A program made the position numbers and the translations under genes. The notes beneath the pieces are model-generated. The model was not told the origin of the DNA, searched no databases, and was given only the letters and a program-made list of their open reading frames with translations. Of a DNA stretch of 64,000 nucleotides, positions 1 through 8,197 are shown piece after piece. This DNA is from Streptomyces sp. I6. GTDB lineage: Bacteria; Actinomycetota; Actinomycetes; Streptomycetales; Streptomycetaceae. Location: positions 3,301,001 through 3,365,000 of the forward strand of contig RHDP01000001.1 of the NCBI GenBank assembly GCA_003725745.1, in the 5' to 3' direction. Each line of letters opens with the position of its first letter. Within the stretch, counting starts at the first letter, position 1.

Positions 1-1
1 C

Positions 2-757
2 TTCGAGGACGTCGTGAGGGTGCTGGACCGCGCCGAGGCCACCAGCGAGCGCTATGTCGAGGGCACGTTCTTCCTGCGCGCCCGCGTCGAGGGGAACGAC
101 GTCGGCTACGGCTCCATCTGCGCCGCCGGGCCGCACGCCACCACCCTGCACTGGGTCCGCAACGACGGCCCGGTCCGCCCCGGCGAACTGCTCCTCCTGG
201 ACGCCGGTGTGGAGACCACCGAGCTCTACACGGCCGACGTGACCCGCACCCTGCCCGTCAACGGCCGCTTCAGCGGACTGCAGCGCAGGATCTACGACGC
301 GGTGTACGAGGCCCAGGAGGCCGGAATCGCCGCCGTGCGGCCCGGCGCGCTCTTCAGCGACTTCCACGACGGGGCCCAGCGGGTCCTCGCCACCCGGCTC
401 GTGGATTGGGGTCTGCTCGGCGACCTCGACGTGGAGAAGGTGCTCGAGCTCGGTCTCCAGCGGCGCTGGACCCTGCACGGCACCGGTCACATGCTCGGCA
501 TGGACGTCCACGACTGCGCGGCCGCGCGCCGCGAGACCTACGCGGCGGGCACGCTGGAGCCCGGCATGTGCCTGACCGTCGAGCCGGGGCTCTACTTCCA
601 GGCCGACGACCTCACGGTGCCCGAGGAGTACCGCGGCATCGGAGTGCGGATCGAGGACGACATCCTCGTCACCGAGGACGGCAACCGGAACCTCTCGGCG
701 GCGCTGCCGCGCCGGGCCGACGAGGTCGAGGCGTGGATGGCCCGGCTCAGGGGCTGA
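2..757 (+). CDS. pepP: Xaa-Pro aminopeptidase (M24B family), 3' part only
   Basis: The reading frame is already open at the left edge, so this is the C-terminal catalytic part of a longer gene. It would remove an N-terminal residue next to proline from peptides in the cytoplasm, using two metal ions. The pita-bread fold metal ligands are visible in order: DAGVETTELYTAD (two Asp, near nt 200 and 236), HGTGHMLGMDVHD (His), TVEPGLYF (Glu) and GVRIEDD (Glu). The GTG at 14 is internal, not a start. Family assignment is secure from these motifs. The N-terminal domain that separates AMP-P from prolidase lies outside the window, so substrate preference is inferred. Confidence 0.9.
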   Translation, partial: FEDVVRVLDRAEATSERYVEGTFFLRARVEGNDVGYGSICAAGPHATTLHWVRNDGPVRPGELLLLDAGVETTELYTADVTRTLPVNGRFSGLQRRIYDAVYEAQEAGIAAVRPGALFSDFHDGAQRVLATRLVDWGLLGDLDVEKVLELGLQRRWTLHGTGHMLGMDVHDCAAARRETYAAGTLEPGMCLTVEPGLYFQADDLTVPEEYRGIGVRIEDDILVTEDGNRNLSAALPRRADEVEAWMARLRG

Positions 758-785
758 CGCCCGCCGCCGGTGCGGTCCCGCCGCG

Positions 786-845
786 GACCGCGCCGTCCCG
801 GACCGCGCCGTCCCGGACCGCGCCGTCCCGGACCGCGCCGTCCCG
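786..845. repeat. Tandem repeat, four perfect copies of a 15-bp unit
   Basis: The unit GACCGCGCCGTCCCG occurs four times head to tail, with degraded copies on both sides (about 776-785 and 846-860). It fills the convergent intergenic gap between the aminopeptidase and the ATPase gene. The copies and flanks are GC-rich and partly self-complementary, so they may act as a bidirectional transcription stop. Confidence 0.9.
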
Positions 846-900
846 GGCCGCGCGGCCCGGGGCGGCGCCCCGGCCGGGCCGGGAGGACGGCACCCTTCGC

Positions 901-1344
901 TCAGACCGCTCCGAGCAGGGCGCCGTCCCGCCATTTCAGTACCTTGTCGAAGCTCACCACCGCGCCCCGGCCGGGCCGGTTCCGCAAGGACACGTGGTCC
1001 GCGAGCTGCTCGATGAGGCAGAGCCCGCGGCCGCTCTCGGCGGCCGGGCCCGCGCCGGAGAGGTGCGCGCAGTCCGGGAAGCCGGGTCCGCCGTCCGCCA
1101 CCTCGATACGGCACTTCTCCCCGTCCAGGTAGGCCGTCACGCGGTACCCGTCCGCGGGGGAGCCGGCCGCACCGGGTACGCCGTGCTCGACGGCGTTCGC
1201 ACAGGCCTCGCTCAGCGCGACGGAGAGGTCGAAGGAGATGTCGGGGTCGACGCCCGCGGTCTCCATGGCACCGAGCAGAAGACGTCGAGCGAGCGGCACG
1301 CTCGCAGCTTCGCGCCGCAAATGGAGAGACCACCAGATGCTCAT
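901..1344 (-). CDS. Anti-sigma-type ATP-binding regulatory protein (HATPase_c, RsbW/SpoIIAB-like)
   Basis: This 147-aa cytoplasmic protein has a GHKL ATPase fold and is probably a serine kinase or anti-sigma switch protein. The N box is SEACANAVEHG, the G1 box VADGGPGFP, and the G2 region GRGLCLIEQLADHV. It has no sensor or transmembrane part, as usual for the many stand-alone proteins of this type in Streptomyces. The open frame continues upstream, but ATG 1344 (MSIWWSLH) has AGGAGG about 8 nt before it and begins at the domain edge. No partner sigma or anti-anti-sigma gene is adjacent, so its target is unknown. Confidence 0.85.
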   Translation of the reverse strand: MSIWWSLHLRREAASVPLARRLLLGAMETAGVDPDISFDLSVALSEACANAVEHGVPGAAGSPADGYRVTAYLDGEKCRIEVADGGPGFPDCAHLSGAGPAAESGRGLCLIEQLADHVSLRNRPGRGAVVSFDKVLKWRDGALLGAV

Positions 1345-1558
1345 GCTCCAGCCTCCTGGCTGCGGCTCGACATACCGATACCTATTGCCGCGCCCTCCCT
1401 TTCGTAAGCACCGAGTTGACGTTTTTGCCCTCATTCGGCGGATGCGCCGATGGGCCATGCCGGTGTAGGCGCACGCCAGGTGGGCGAGCGGGCCCCAAAC
1501 GTGACCTTCCGGACCCGCCGCGGGGGCCCGCACGGCCCGATGGGATGATGTCCCGGCC

Positions 1559-2410
1559 ATGTCTGCCCAACCGCCGGCCGCCCCCGGCGACGCGCCCGCC
1601 GCGACCGGACCGCGGCTGCTGAGGGCCGCGGTGTTCGCCGCGGTCTGCGTCGTGCTGTCCGCACTGGGCCACGTCCTGGCCGCCTGCGCTCCGGTCCCCT
1701 GGTGGACGCTGCTCGCCGGTTTCCTGACGGTGACCGCGGTGGTGGCGCCGCTGGCCGGCCGCTCGCCTTCGCTGCCCGCCGTCGTGGCCGCCCTGGCCGG
1801 CGGGCAGCTCGCCCTGCACTCCCTCTTCGGGCTCGGCCAGCGCCCCGCACGGGTGGCGCCGGGCGCCGACGACGCCGTCGTCCGGCTGGCGGCGAAGCTG
1901 ACCTGCGGGGCCGCCGGTGACGCGCTGGGCCCGGCCGAGGCGCACCGGATCGTCGCCGGCGCCGGCATCGACCCGGCGACCGTGGCGCAGGCCGTCCGTG
2001 CCGGTCACACCGGTCACGCCGCGGCCGTGCCGAACGCGGCCCTGGAGTCGGGCGGGCTGCTGCCGAGCCTGCCCATGCTGCTCGGCCATCTGCTGGCGGC
2101 GCTGGTCACGGGCTGGCTGCTGCGCCGCGGCGACCTCGCGCTGCTGCGGCTGGCCGCGTTCTCCGCCCAGGGAGCCCAGGGGGCCGGTGAGGTGGTGGCC
2201 GAGGGCGCGCTCGTACGCGCCCTGCGGGCCGCCGTCGCGCTCGTACGGGAACTGCTCGCCGGGCTGCCGGCCGCGCCGGGGACCGCTCCGGGGCGCGCCG
2301 TGGCGGACGCCGGGCACTCCACGCCGCCCGCGGCGGCACTCCAGCACACCGTGGTCAGGCGCGGCCCGCCCGCGCGGCGCGTCCTCGCGGTCTGCGTCCT
2401 CGCAGCCTGA
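1559..2410 (+). CDS. Hypothetical membrane protein upstream of copper genes
   Basis: This 283-aa protein has several hydrophobic segments: residues about 22-45, 48-65, 68-85, and a pair near 160-185. A soluble stretch with His residues (AEAHRIVAGAGID, GHTGHAA) and a polar C-terminus follow. I do not recognise a named domain. It is transcribed in the same direction as the copper operon that starts 116 bp downstream. That position and the internal histidines suggest, but do not show, a role in metal handling. The start at 1559 is the first in-frame ATG before the hydrophobic region. GTG or ATG alternatives further upstream are possible. Confidence 0.7.
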   Translation: MSAQPPAAPGDAPAATGPRLLRAAVFAAVCVVLSALGHVLAACAPVPWWTLLAGFLTVTAVVAPLAGRSPSLPAVVAALAGGQLALHSLFGLGQRPARVAPGADDAVVRLAAKLTCGAAGDALGPAEAHRIVAGAGIDPATVAQAVRAGHTGHAAAVPNAALESGGLLPSLPMLLGHLLAALVTGWLLRRGDLALLRLAAFSAQGAQGAGEVVAEGALVRALRAAVALVRELLAGLPAAPGTAPGRAVADAGHSTPPAAALQHTVVRRGPPARRVLAVCVLAA

Positions 2411-2526
2411 ACGCGGCGCCACCCGACGACGTACCCCCCAGCGGGTGTCCCGGGCGGTCGGTGCCGCGGCTCTCCCGCGCGTCCGCGCGGCTCGACCACC
2501 TTCCCGCTCACGTGGAGTGCTTCACC

Positions 2527-3276
2527 ATGAACAACGTCTCTCGTCTCGCCGTCGCCGCCGGTGCCGCGGCCTCGTCCGCGCTGCTGCTCTGCGGCCCCGC
2601 CTTCGCACACGTCAGCGTGCAGCCCGAGGGCGAGGCCGCGAAGGGCGGCTTCGCCACCGTCAACTTCAAGGTCCCCAACGAGCGCGACAACGCCTCGACG
2701 GTGAAGCTCGAGATCACCCTGCCCGCCGACCACCCGCTCTCCTCCGTGCTGCCGCAGCCCGTGCCGGGCTGGAAGGCCGAGGTGACCACGGCCAAGCTGG
2801 ACAAGCCGCTGAACGTCCACGGGCGGCAGGTCACCGAGGCGGCCTCGAAGATCACGTGGACCTCGGCCGGCGGCAAGATCGGCCCCGGCCAGTTCCAGCA
2901 GTTCCCGGTCTCCCTCGGCCAGTTGCCGGAGGACACCGGCAAGCTCGTCTTCAAGGCGCTCCAGACGTACGACAACAAGGAGGTCGTGCGCTGGATCGAG
3001 GAGCCGCAGGACGGCGCGGCCGAGCCCGACTACCCCGCTCCCGTGCTCACCCTCGCCGCGGCGACCGGCGACCACCACGGCGGCTCCGGCGCCGAGAAGG
3101 CGGCCGACGGCGCCCACTCCGCCGAGCACACGGACGGCGAGGGCGCGGACGACGAGGGCGCGACCGCCGCGAGCGCCACGGACGGCACGGCCCGGATCCT
3201 CGCCGTGGTCGGCATCCTGGTGGGTGCCGCGGGCGTGGCCTTCGGCGTGCTGGCCGGTCGCCGCCGCTCCGCCTGA
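2527..3276 (+). CDS. YcnI-like copper-binding protein (DUF1775)
   Basis: This 249-aa exported protein binds copper at the cell surface. A signal peptide (residues about 1-27) ends in AFA, so the mature protein starts with His (AHVSVQPEG). The N-terminal His, together with a Glu and a Trp, is the known metal site of the YcnI family. The family body runs to about residue 170. A Gly/Asp/His-rich linker follows, then one C-terminal membrane anchor (ILAVVGILVGAAGVAFGVL) with an Arg-rich cytoplasmic tail. Start at ATG 2527 is preferred over upstream in-frame codons because the signal peptide begins there. It is the first gene of the copper operon. Confidence 0.9.
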   Translation: MNNVSRLAVAAGAAASSALLLCGPAFAHVSVQPEGEAAKGGFATVNFKVPNERDNASTVKLEITLPADHPLSSVLPQPVPGWKAEVTTAKLDKPLNVHGRQVTEAASKITWTSAGGKIGPGQFQQFPVSLGQLPEDTGKLVFKALQTYDNKEVVRWIEEPQDGAAEPDYPAPVLTLAAATGDHHGGSGAEKAADGAHSAEHTDGEGADDEGATAASATDGTARILAVVGILVGAAGVAFGVLAGRRRSA

Positions 3277-3319
3277 CCGGCGCCCCTCTCTCTTTCCTCG
3301 ACTTCCGGGACATCTCCTC

Positions 3320-3982
3320 ATGCGCTACAAGATCGTGACGGCCGCCGCCCTGGCACTGGCGGCCGCCCTCTCCCTTTCCGCCTGCGGCAACGGCGGAGGA
3401 CCGGCCGGCGCGGACGGCTCGCTCGCCGAGGTGTCGGCCCCGCCCAGGGACAAGGCGGCGACCGTCCTCGACCGGCCCTTCGAAAAGCCGGACCTCGTCC
3501 TCACGGACACCTCGGGCAAGCCGTACGACCTCCGCGAGCGGACCAAGGGCAAGCCGACCCTGGTCTACTTCGGCTACACCCACTGCCCCGACGTCTGCCC
3601 GCTGACGATGAGCAACATCGCCGTCGCCAGGAAGCAGCTTCCCCAGGCGGACCAGGACAAGCTGCAGGTCGTCTTCGTGACCACCGACCCCGAGCGGGAC
3701 ACCGCGGCCGAACTGGCCAAGTGGCTCCCCGCGGCGGGCGACCCGTCCTTCGTCGGGCTCACCGGCGACTTCCCGACGATCCAGGCGGCGGCGCGCCAGC
3801 TGGGCATCGGCGTCGAACCCTCCACCAGGGACAAGGACGGCAAGGTCGTCTCCATGCACGGCACCCAGGTCGTGGCCTTCTCCCCCAAGACCGACCGGGG
3901 GTACGTCCTGTACGGCGAGGACACCACTCCGGACGACTTCGCCAAGGACCTCCCCAAGATCGTCAAGGGGGAGAACCCGTGA
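3320..3982 (+). CDS. sco: Sco1/SenC family copper chaperone lipoprotein
   Basis: This 220-aa thioredoxin-fold lipoprotein carries copper to cytochrome oxidase or other secreted copper enzymes outside the membrane. The lipobox LSAC puts the lipid-modified Cys at residue 22. The copper ligands are seen as the CxxxC pair in YTHCPDVCPLT and the distal His in SMHGTQVV. The start ATG 3320 is placed just before the signal sequence. Longer in-frame extensions overlap the upstream gene and lack a signal. The stop overlaps the GTG of the next gene by 4 bp, so the two are translationally coupled. In S. lividans the homologue works with the neighbouring ECuC and DtpA proteins (family knowledge). Confidence 0.93.
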   Translation: MRYKIVTAAALALAAALSLSACGNGGGPAGADGSLAEVSAPPRDKAATVLDRPFEKPDLVLTDTSGKPYDLRERTKGKPTLVYFGYTHCPDVCPLTMSNIAVARKQLPQADQDKLQVVFVTTDPERDTAAELAKWLPAAGDPSFVGLTGDFPTIQAAARQLGIGVEPSTRDKDGKVVSMHGTQVVAFSPKTDRGYVLYGEDTTPDDFAKDLPKIVKGENP

Positions 3983-4427
3983 CCCGGGGTGCGGCGTCCG
4001 CCCTCGCCGCGGCCCTCGCGCTCTCGGCCGGCCTGGGGCTCGCCGGATGCTCCGCGGCCGCGCCCGAACTGAAGGTCGACGGGGCGTTCATGCCGCAGCC
4101 CGTGGGCGACATGGCGGGCGGCTTCCTCACGGTCGTCAACGAGGGCGACACGGCGGACAGGCTGACCTCCGTCACCAGCAGCCTCTCGGACGACGTCGAG
4201 CTCCACGAGGCGAAGGACGGGAAGATGCGGCAGGTGACGTCGCTCGCGGTCCCCGCGAACGGGGAGCTGAAGCTGGAGCGGGGCGGCGACCACCTCATGT
4301 TCCTGGACATCAAGAAGCAGCCGAAGCAGGGGAGAAGGTCGACGTCGAACTCCACTTCGAGAAGTCGGAACCGATCAGGGTCCAGCTCCCCGTGAAGGAC
4401 CGGACCCACAACCCGGATCACCACTGA
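3979..4427 (+). CDS. PCuAC-type periplasmic copper chaperone, frameshifted
   Basis: This is a small lipoprotein copper(I) chaperone, about 149 aa if repaired. The lipobox GLAGC (Cys24) follows a signal sequence. Copper ligands of the PCuAC family are present as a His...Met pair (VELHEAKDGKM) and the HLM motif (GGDHLMFLD). As written, the frame changes at a run of four G (4329-4332). One extra G restores GEKVDVELHFEKSEPIRVQL and the His-rich end HNPDHH, with stop at 4427. Without it, the protein ends at 4395 in an unrelated Ser/Arg-rich tail. The clean downstream frame argues for a sequencing error rather than decay. GTG 3979 overlaps the sco stop. Confidence 0.85.
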
Positions 4428-4473
4428 GCCCCGTGACGAGGCTCTCGGCCGTTCGAGGGACTGACGACACACC

Positions 4474-6615
4474 ATGACCACCACCGCCCCGCGCGTCGGC
4501 ACGGCGACTCTGCTGCGCCTGCTGCTGATCACCGCGGCACTGCTCGGCACCGTGCACACCGGCACGGCGGACGCGCACGCCGCCCTGACCGGCAGCAACC
4601 CGAAGGACGGGGCGGTGCTGGCCGTCGCCCCCAAGGACGTCACGCTCACCTTCTCCGAGCAGGTCGCCCTGGGGAACGACTCGATCAGGGTCCTCGACCC
4701 CCGGAGCAGGCGCGTCGACACCGCCGAGCTGAAGGACCTCGGCGGCGAGGGCGCCGTCAGCTACGGAGTGGCACTCGAGTCCGGCCTGCCGGACGGCACC
4801 TACACCGTCGCCTGGCAGGCCGTCTCCGCCGACAGCCACCCCATCGCGGGAGCGTTCACCTTCTCCGTCGGGGCGCCCTCGAAGACCGTCGTGGAACTGC
4901 CGAAGCAGCAGGCGGGCGGCGGCCTCGTCGGCGCGCTGTACGGCATCGCGCGGTACGCGGCGTACGCGGGGTTCACCGTCCTGGTCGGCGGCGCCGCCTT
5001 CGTGCTGGCCTGCTGGCCGCGCGGGGCGGGCACCCGGGCGGTGCGGCGGGTGGTGGTGTACGGCTGGGTGACGCTCACCGCCGCCACCCTCGCGATGCTG
5101 CTGCTGCGCAATCCCTACACCGGCTCGGGCGATCCGGGCGACGCGTTCGACCTGGCCGGGCTCCAGGCCGTCCTCGCGACCAAGACCGGGGCGGCGCTGG
5201 TGTCGCGGCTGCTGCTGCTCGGCGTGGCGGCGCTGTTCGTCGCGGTGCTGTTCGGGGCGTACGCGAAGCGGGCCACCGGAGCGGAGCGGGCCACGGAACC
5301 CGCCGCGGGAGGTACACCGGGTACGGGCCACGCCACGAAACCCGGAACCACCGGAACGGCAGACGCCACGGCCACGGACGAGGGCGGGCGGGGGACGCCG
5401 GGGGGCCGGATCGGGGAGAAGCAGGACCTCGCCCTCGGCCTGGGCATCGGCGGCACGGTCGTCGCCGCCGGGATCGCCTCCACCTGGGCCCTGTCCGAGC
5501 ACGCCTCGACCGGCATCCAACCGGGCGTGGCGATGCCCGTCGACGTGCTGCACCTGCTGGCCGTCGCCGCCTGGCTCGGCGGCCTCACCGCCCTGCTCGT
5601 GGCGCTCCACCGGGTGCCCTCCATCGAACGGGCGGCAGTCCGGCGCTTCTCCCGGGTGGCGTTCTGGTCCGTCGCCGTACTCGCCGCCACGGGGTTCTAC
5701 CAGTCGTGGCGGCAGGTGGGCTCGTGGTCCGCGCTGACCGGCACCTCGTACGGTCGACTGCTGCTGGTGAAGATCGGACTGGTCACCGTCCTGGTAGGGA
5801 TCGCCTGGATCTCACGGCGCTGGACGGCGCGGCTCTCGGACCGTGCTCCCGCCGCGGCGGGGGCACACGCCGCGCAGGCAGACAACGCGCAGGCAGACAC
5901 CGCGGCGGAGGCAGACGCGGAGGCAGCCACCGCGGAGCCGGCCGTCCCCCGGCCCGTGGCGGCCGGGGCGGCCCGCGCCGCCGGGGCGGCCAGGGAGGCC
6001 AGGGAGGCCGGGGAGGCAGCGGCCCCGTCCGGCGACCCCGTGCGCGCCGCCCAACTCGCCCGGCAGGAGGCCGCGATGGCGGCGGCCGGCCGCAAGCGCC
6101 TCCGGGACGCCGACAGGGAGCGCTCCGGGCTGCGGCGCTCCGTCCTCGCGGAGGCGGGTGTCGCCGTCGTGCTGCTCGCCGTGACGACCGCCCTCACCTC
6201 CACGGAGCCGGGCCGTACGGAGGAAAGGGCCACCCTGGAGCGCGGCGGCCGGACGTCCTCGGCCGCCCCGGCCAAGCCCGTCGACGTCACCCTGCCCTTC
6301 GACACCGGCGGCCCGAACGGCAGGGGCACGGCCCGGCTGACCGTCAGTCCGGGCCGCTCGGGCGCCAACGAGCTGCGCCTGTGGACCAGGGGCCCGGGCG
6401 ACCTGCCGCTGGACGCACCCGAGGTCAAGATCTCCTTCACCCTGGTCGCGGAGAAGATCGGCCCGCTGCCGCTGGTGCCGGAACGCGTCGCGGCCGGTCA
6501 CTGGAGCGCGAGCAACATCCAGATCCCGCTGCCGGGAGAGTGGCGGGTCCGGATCACCGTACGGACATCGGACATCGACCAGACGACCGTCGAGAAGAAC
6601 GTGAGGATCGGCTGA
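4474..6615 (+). CDS. CopC-CopD fusion, copper resistance/uptake membrane protein
   Basis: This 713-aa protein joins three parts. After the signal peptide, the mature chain starts HAALTGSNPKDG, a CopC beta-sandwich with the N-terminal copper His and a second ligand region in ADSHPIAGAF. The middle part (about residues 145-450) is a CopD-like polytopic membrane domain with conserved His (VDVLHLLAVAAWLGGL). An Ala/Glu-rich linker of low complexity follows (about 455-550), then another membrane helix, then an extracytoplasmic YtkA/FixH-like beta domain to the end. It lies 46 bp after the PCuAC gene and 33 bp before the peroxidase gene, in one operon. It probably moves or buffers copper at the membrane. 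Confidence 0.9.
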   Translation: MTTTAPRVGTATLLRLLLITAALLGTVHTGTADAHAALTGSNPKDGAVLAVAPKDVTLTFSEQVALGNDSIRVLDPRSRRVDTAELKDLGGEGAVSYGVALESGLPDGTYTVAWQAVSADSHPIAGAFTFSVGAPSKTVVELPKQQAGGGLVGALYGIARYAAYAGFTVLVGGAAFVLACWPRGAGTRAVRRVVVYGWVTLTAATLAMLLLRNPYTGSGDPGDAFDLAGLQAVLATKTGAALVSRLLLLGVAALFVAVLFGAYAKRATGAERATEPAAGGTPGTGHATKPGTTGTADATATDEGGRGTPGGRIGEKQDLALGLGIGGTVVAAGIASTWALSEHASTGIQPGVAMPVDVLHLLAVAAWLGGLTALLVALHRVPSIERAAVRRFSRVAFWSVAVLAATGFYQSWRQVGSWSALTGTSYGRLLLVKIGLVTVLVGIAWISRRWTARLSDRAPAAAGAHAAQADNAQADTAAEADAEAATAEPAVPRPVAAGAARAAGAAREAREAGEAAAPSGDPVRAAQLARQEAAMAAAGRKRLRDADRERSGLRRSVLAEAGVAVVLLAVTTALTSTEPGRTEERATLERGGRTSSAAPAKPVDVTLPFDTGGPNGRGTARLTVSPGRSGANELRLWTRGPGDLPLDAPEVKISFTLVAEKIGPLPLVPERVAAGHWSASNIQIPLPGEWRVRITVRTSDIDQTTVEKNVRIG

Positions 6616-6648
6616 CGTGGCCGGCCGCCGAGGCACAGTGGTGAATGC

Positions 6649-7899
6649 ATGAACGACAACGAGATCTCCCGGCGCAGGCTGCTCGGCACGGTCGGCGCTG
6701 CGGGCGCGACCGGGCTCGCCCTCGGCGCCGCGGGCGGCGCCGCCGGGTACGCGGCGGCCTCCGCCGACCCGGCGGCCGCGCTGGCCACCGTCGGCTCCAC
6801 CGCCGAGCCGTTCCACGGCGAGCACCAGCCGGGCATCACCACGCCGATGCAGTCCCACGGCCATCTCGCCGCCTTCGACCTGGCGCCGGGGGCGGGCCGC
6901 AGGGAGGCGACCGCCCTGATGCGCCGCTGGTCGGCCACCGCGGCCCGCCTGATGGCGGGCGAGCCGGCCGACGACGACACCGGGGTCGCCCTGGACGCGG
7001 GCCCTTCCTCCCTCACGATCACCTTCGGCTTCGGCCGGACCTTCTTCGACCGCACGGGTCTCACCGCGCAGCGCCCCGTCCAGCTCGACCCGCTGCCCGC
7101 GTTCTCCTCCGACCGGCTGGATCCGCGCCGCTCGGAGGGAGACCTCTGGGTGCAGATCGGCGCCAACGACGGGCTGGTCGCCTTCCACGCCCTGCGCGCC
7201 GTCCAGAAGGCGGCGGGCGGTGCGGCGCGAACGCGCTGGCAGATGACCGGCTTCAACCGCTCGCCGGGTGTCACGGCCCGGCCGATGACCAGCCGCAACC
7301 TCATGGGGCAGGTGGACGGCACCCGCAACCCCAAGCCGTCCGAGCCCGACTTCGACCGCCGTGTCTTCGTCCCGGCCGGCGGGTCCGGGGCGGGCACGGC
7401 GGCACAGCCGGCCTGGATGGCGGGCGGCTCGTACGCCGTCGTCCGCCGCATCCGGATGCTGCTGGACGACTGGGAGAAGCTGAGTTTGAAGGACCAGGAG
7501 CTGGTGATCGGCCGCCGCAAGTCGGACGGCGCCCCGCTCACCGGCGGCGGCGAGACGGCCGAACTCGACCTGGACCGGACGGGACCGGACGGTTCCCCGG
7601 TCATCCCGGCCGACGCGCACGCGCGGATCTCCGCTCCGGAGCAGAACGCCGGCGCCGCGATGCTGCGCCGGCCGTTCTCGTACCACGACGGAATGGCGGC
7701 GGACGGCGCTCCCGACGCGGGGCTGCTGTTCGTGTGCTGGCAGGCCGACCCGCTGCGGGGCTTCGTGCCGGTGCAGCGGAAGCTGGACCGCGGGGATGCG
7801 CTGTCCCGGTTCGTCCGGCACGAGACGAGCGGCCTCTTCGCCGTCCCGGGCGGCGCGGCGGAGGGCGAGTACGTCGGGCGGCGGTTGCTGGAACCGTGA
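6649..7899 (+). CDS. dtpA: DyP-type haem peroxidase, Tat-exported (DtpA/EfeB-like)
   Basis: This 416-aa dye-decolourising peroxidase is secreted folded by the Tat system: the signal has SRRRLLG followed by a long Ala/Gly-rich hydrophobic stretch. The family hallmark GxxDG with the catalytic Asp is seen as GQVDGTRNPK. The proximal haem His region is likely RRPFSYHDG, and the last third has the conserved GLLFVCWQADP strand. It closes the copper operon. In S. lividans the same arrangement supplies copper to the radical oxidase GlxA, with DtpA handling the peroxide (family knowledge). No glxA homologue lies in this window. EfeB-type iron release is the alternative role, but no EfeU/EfeO genes are adjacent. 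Confidence 0.92.
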   Translation: MNDNEISRRRLLGTVGAAGATGLALGAAGGAAGYAAASADPAAALATVGSTAEPFHGEHQPGITTPMQSHGHLAAFDLAPGAGRREATALMRRWSATAARLMAGEPADDDTGVALDAGPSSLTITFGFGRTFFDRTGLTAQRPVQLDPLPAFSSDRLDPRRSEGDLWVQIGANDGLVAFHALRAVQKAAGGAARTRWQMTGFNRSPGVTARPMTSRNLMGQVDGTRNPKPSEPDFDRRVFVPAGGSGAGTAAQPAWMAGGSYAVVRRIRMLLDDWEKLSLKDQELVIGRRKSDGAPLTGGGETAELDLDRTGPDGSPVIPADAHARISAPEQNAGAAMLRRPFSYHDGMAADGAPDAGLLFVCWQADPLRGFVPVQRKLDRGDALSRFVRHETSGLFAVPGGAAEGEYVGRRLLEP

Positions 7900-8004
7900 G
7901 GCGGGCCGCGCGGGCCGGGCGGCGGGGCCGGTGGCAGCCGGGGTCCGCCCGCCGGGGAACGGCTTCCGGTGCCTGGGGGCACCGCCGGCCGTCGGGCCCG
8001 ACCC

Positions 8005-8046
8005 GGCCCGGGGGATGGACGGCACGGCCCGGGGGATGGACGGCAC
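8005..8046. repeat. Two perfect tandem copies of a 21-bp unit
   Basis: Two adjacent copies of the unit beginning GGCCCGGGGGATGGACGGCA lie in the 298-bp gap between dtpA and pheA. Related ACGGG-containing words continue to about 8165. No gene is evident in the gap. Confidence 0.85.
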
Positions 8047-8184
8047 GGCGCCGGATCGACCTCGCCACGGTCCTGCCCGGTTGTCTCGGCGACACCGTGA
8101 AGCGCACGGGGCGGGCACCACGACGGAACGGGCACCGCCACGGGACGGGCATCGCGACGGGGCGAACTTCGGCTGACGCGGCAC

Positions 8185-8190
8185 TAGGGT
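8185..8190 (+). promoter_or_regulatory. Likely -10 element of a leaderless pheA promoter
   Basis: TAGGGT sits 7 nt before the pheA ATG at 8198. That spacing would put the transcription start at or next to the start codon. No separate good ribosome site is seen. Confidence 0.5.
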
Positions 8191-8197
8191 GACGGGT

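Noticed and set aside
4329-4332. Programmed ribosomal frameshift in the PCuAC gene
   Set aside because: There is no slippery heptamer with a downstream pseudoknot that I can see, and eight other genes show the same type of break.
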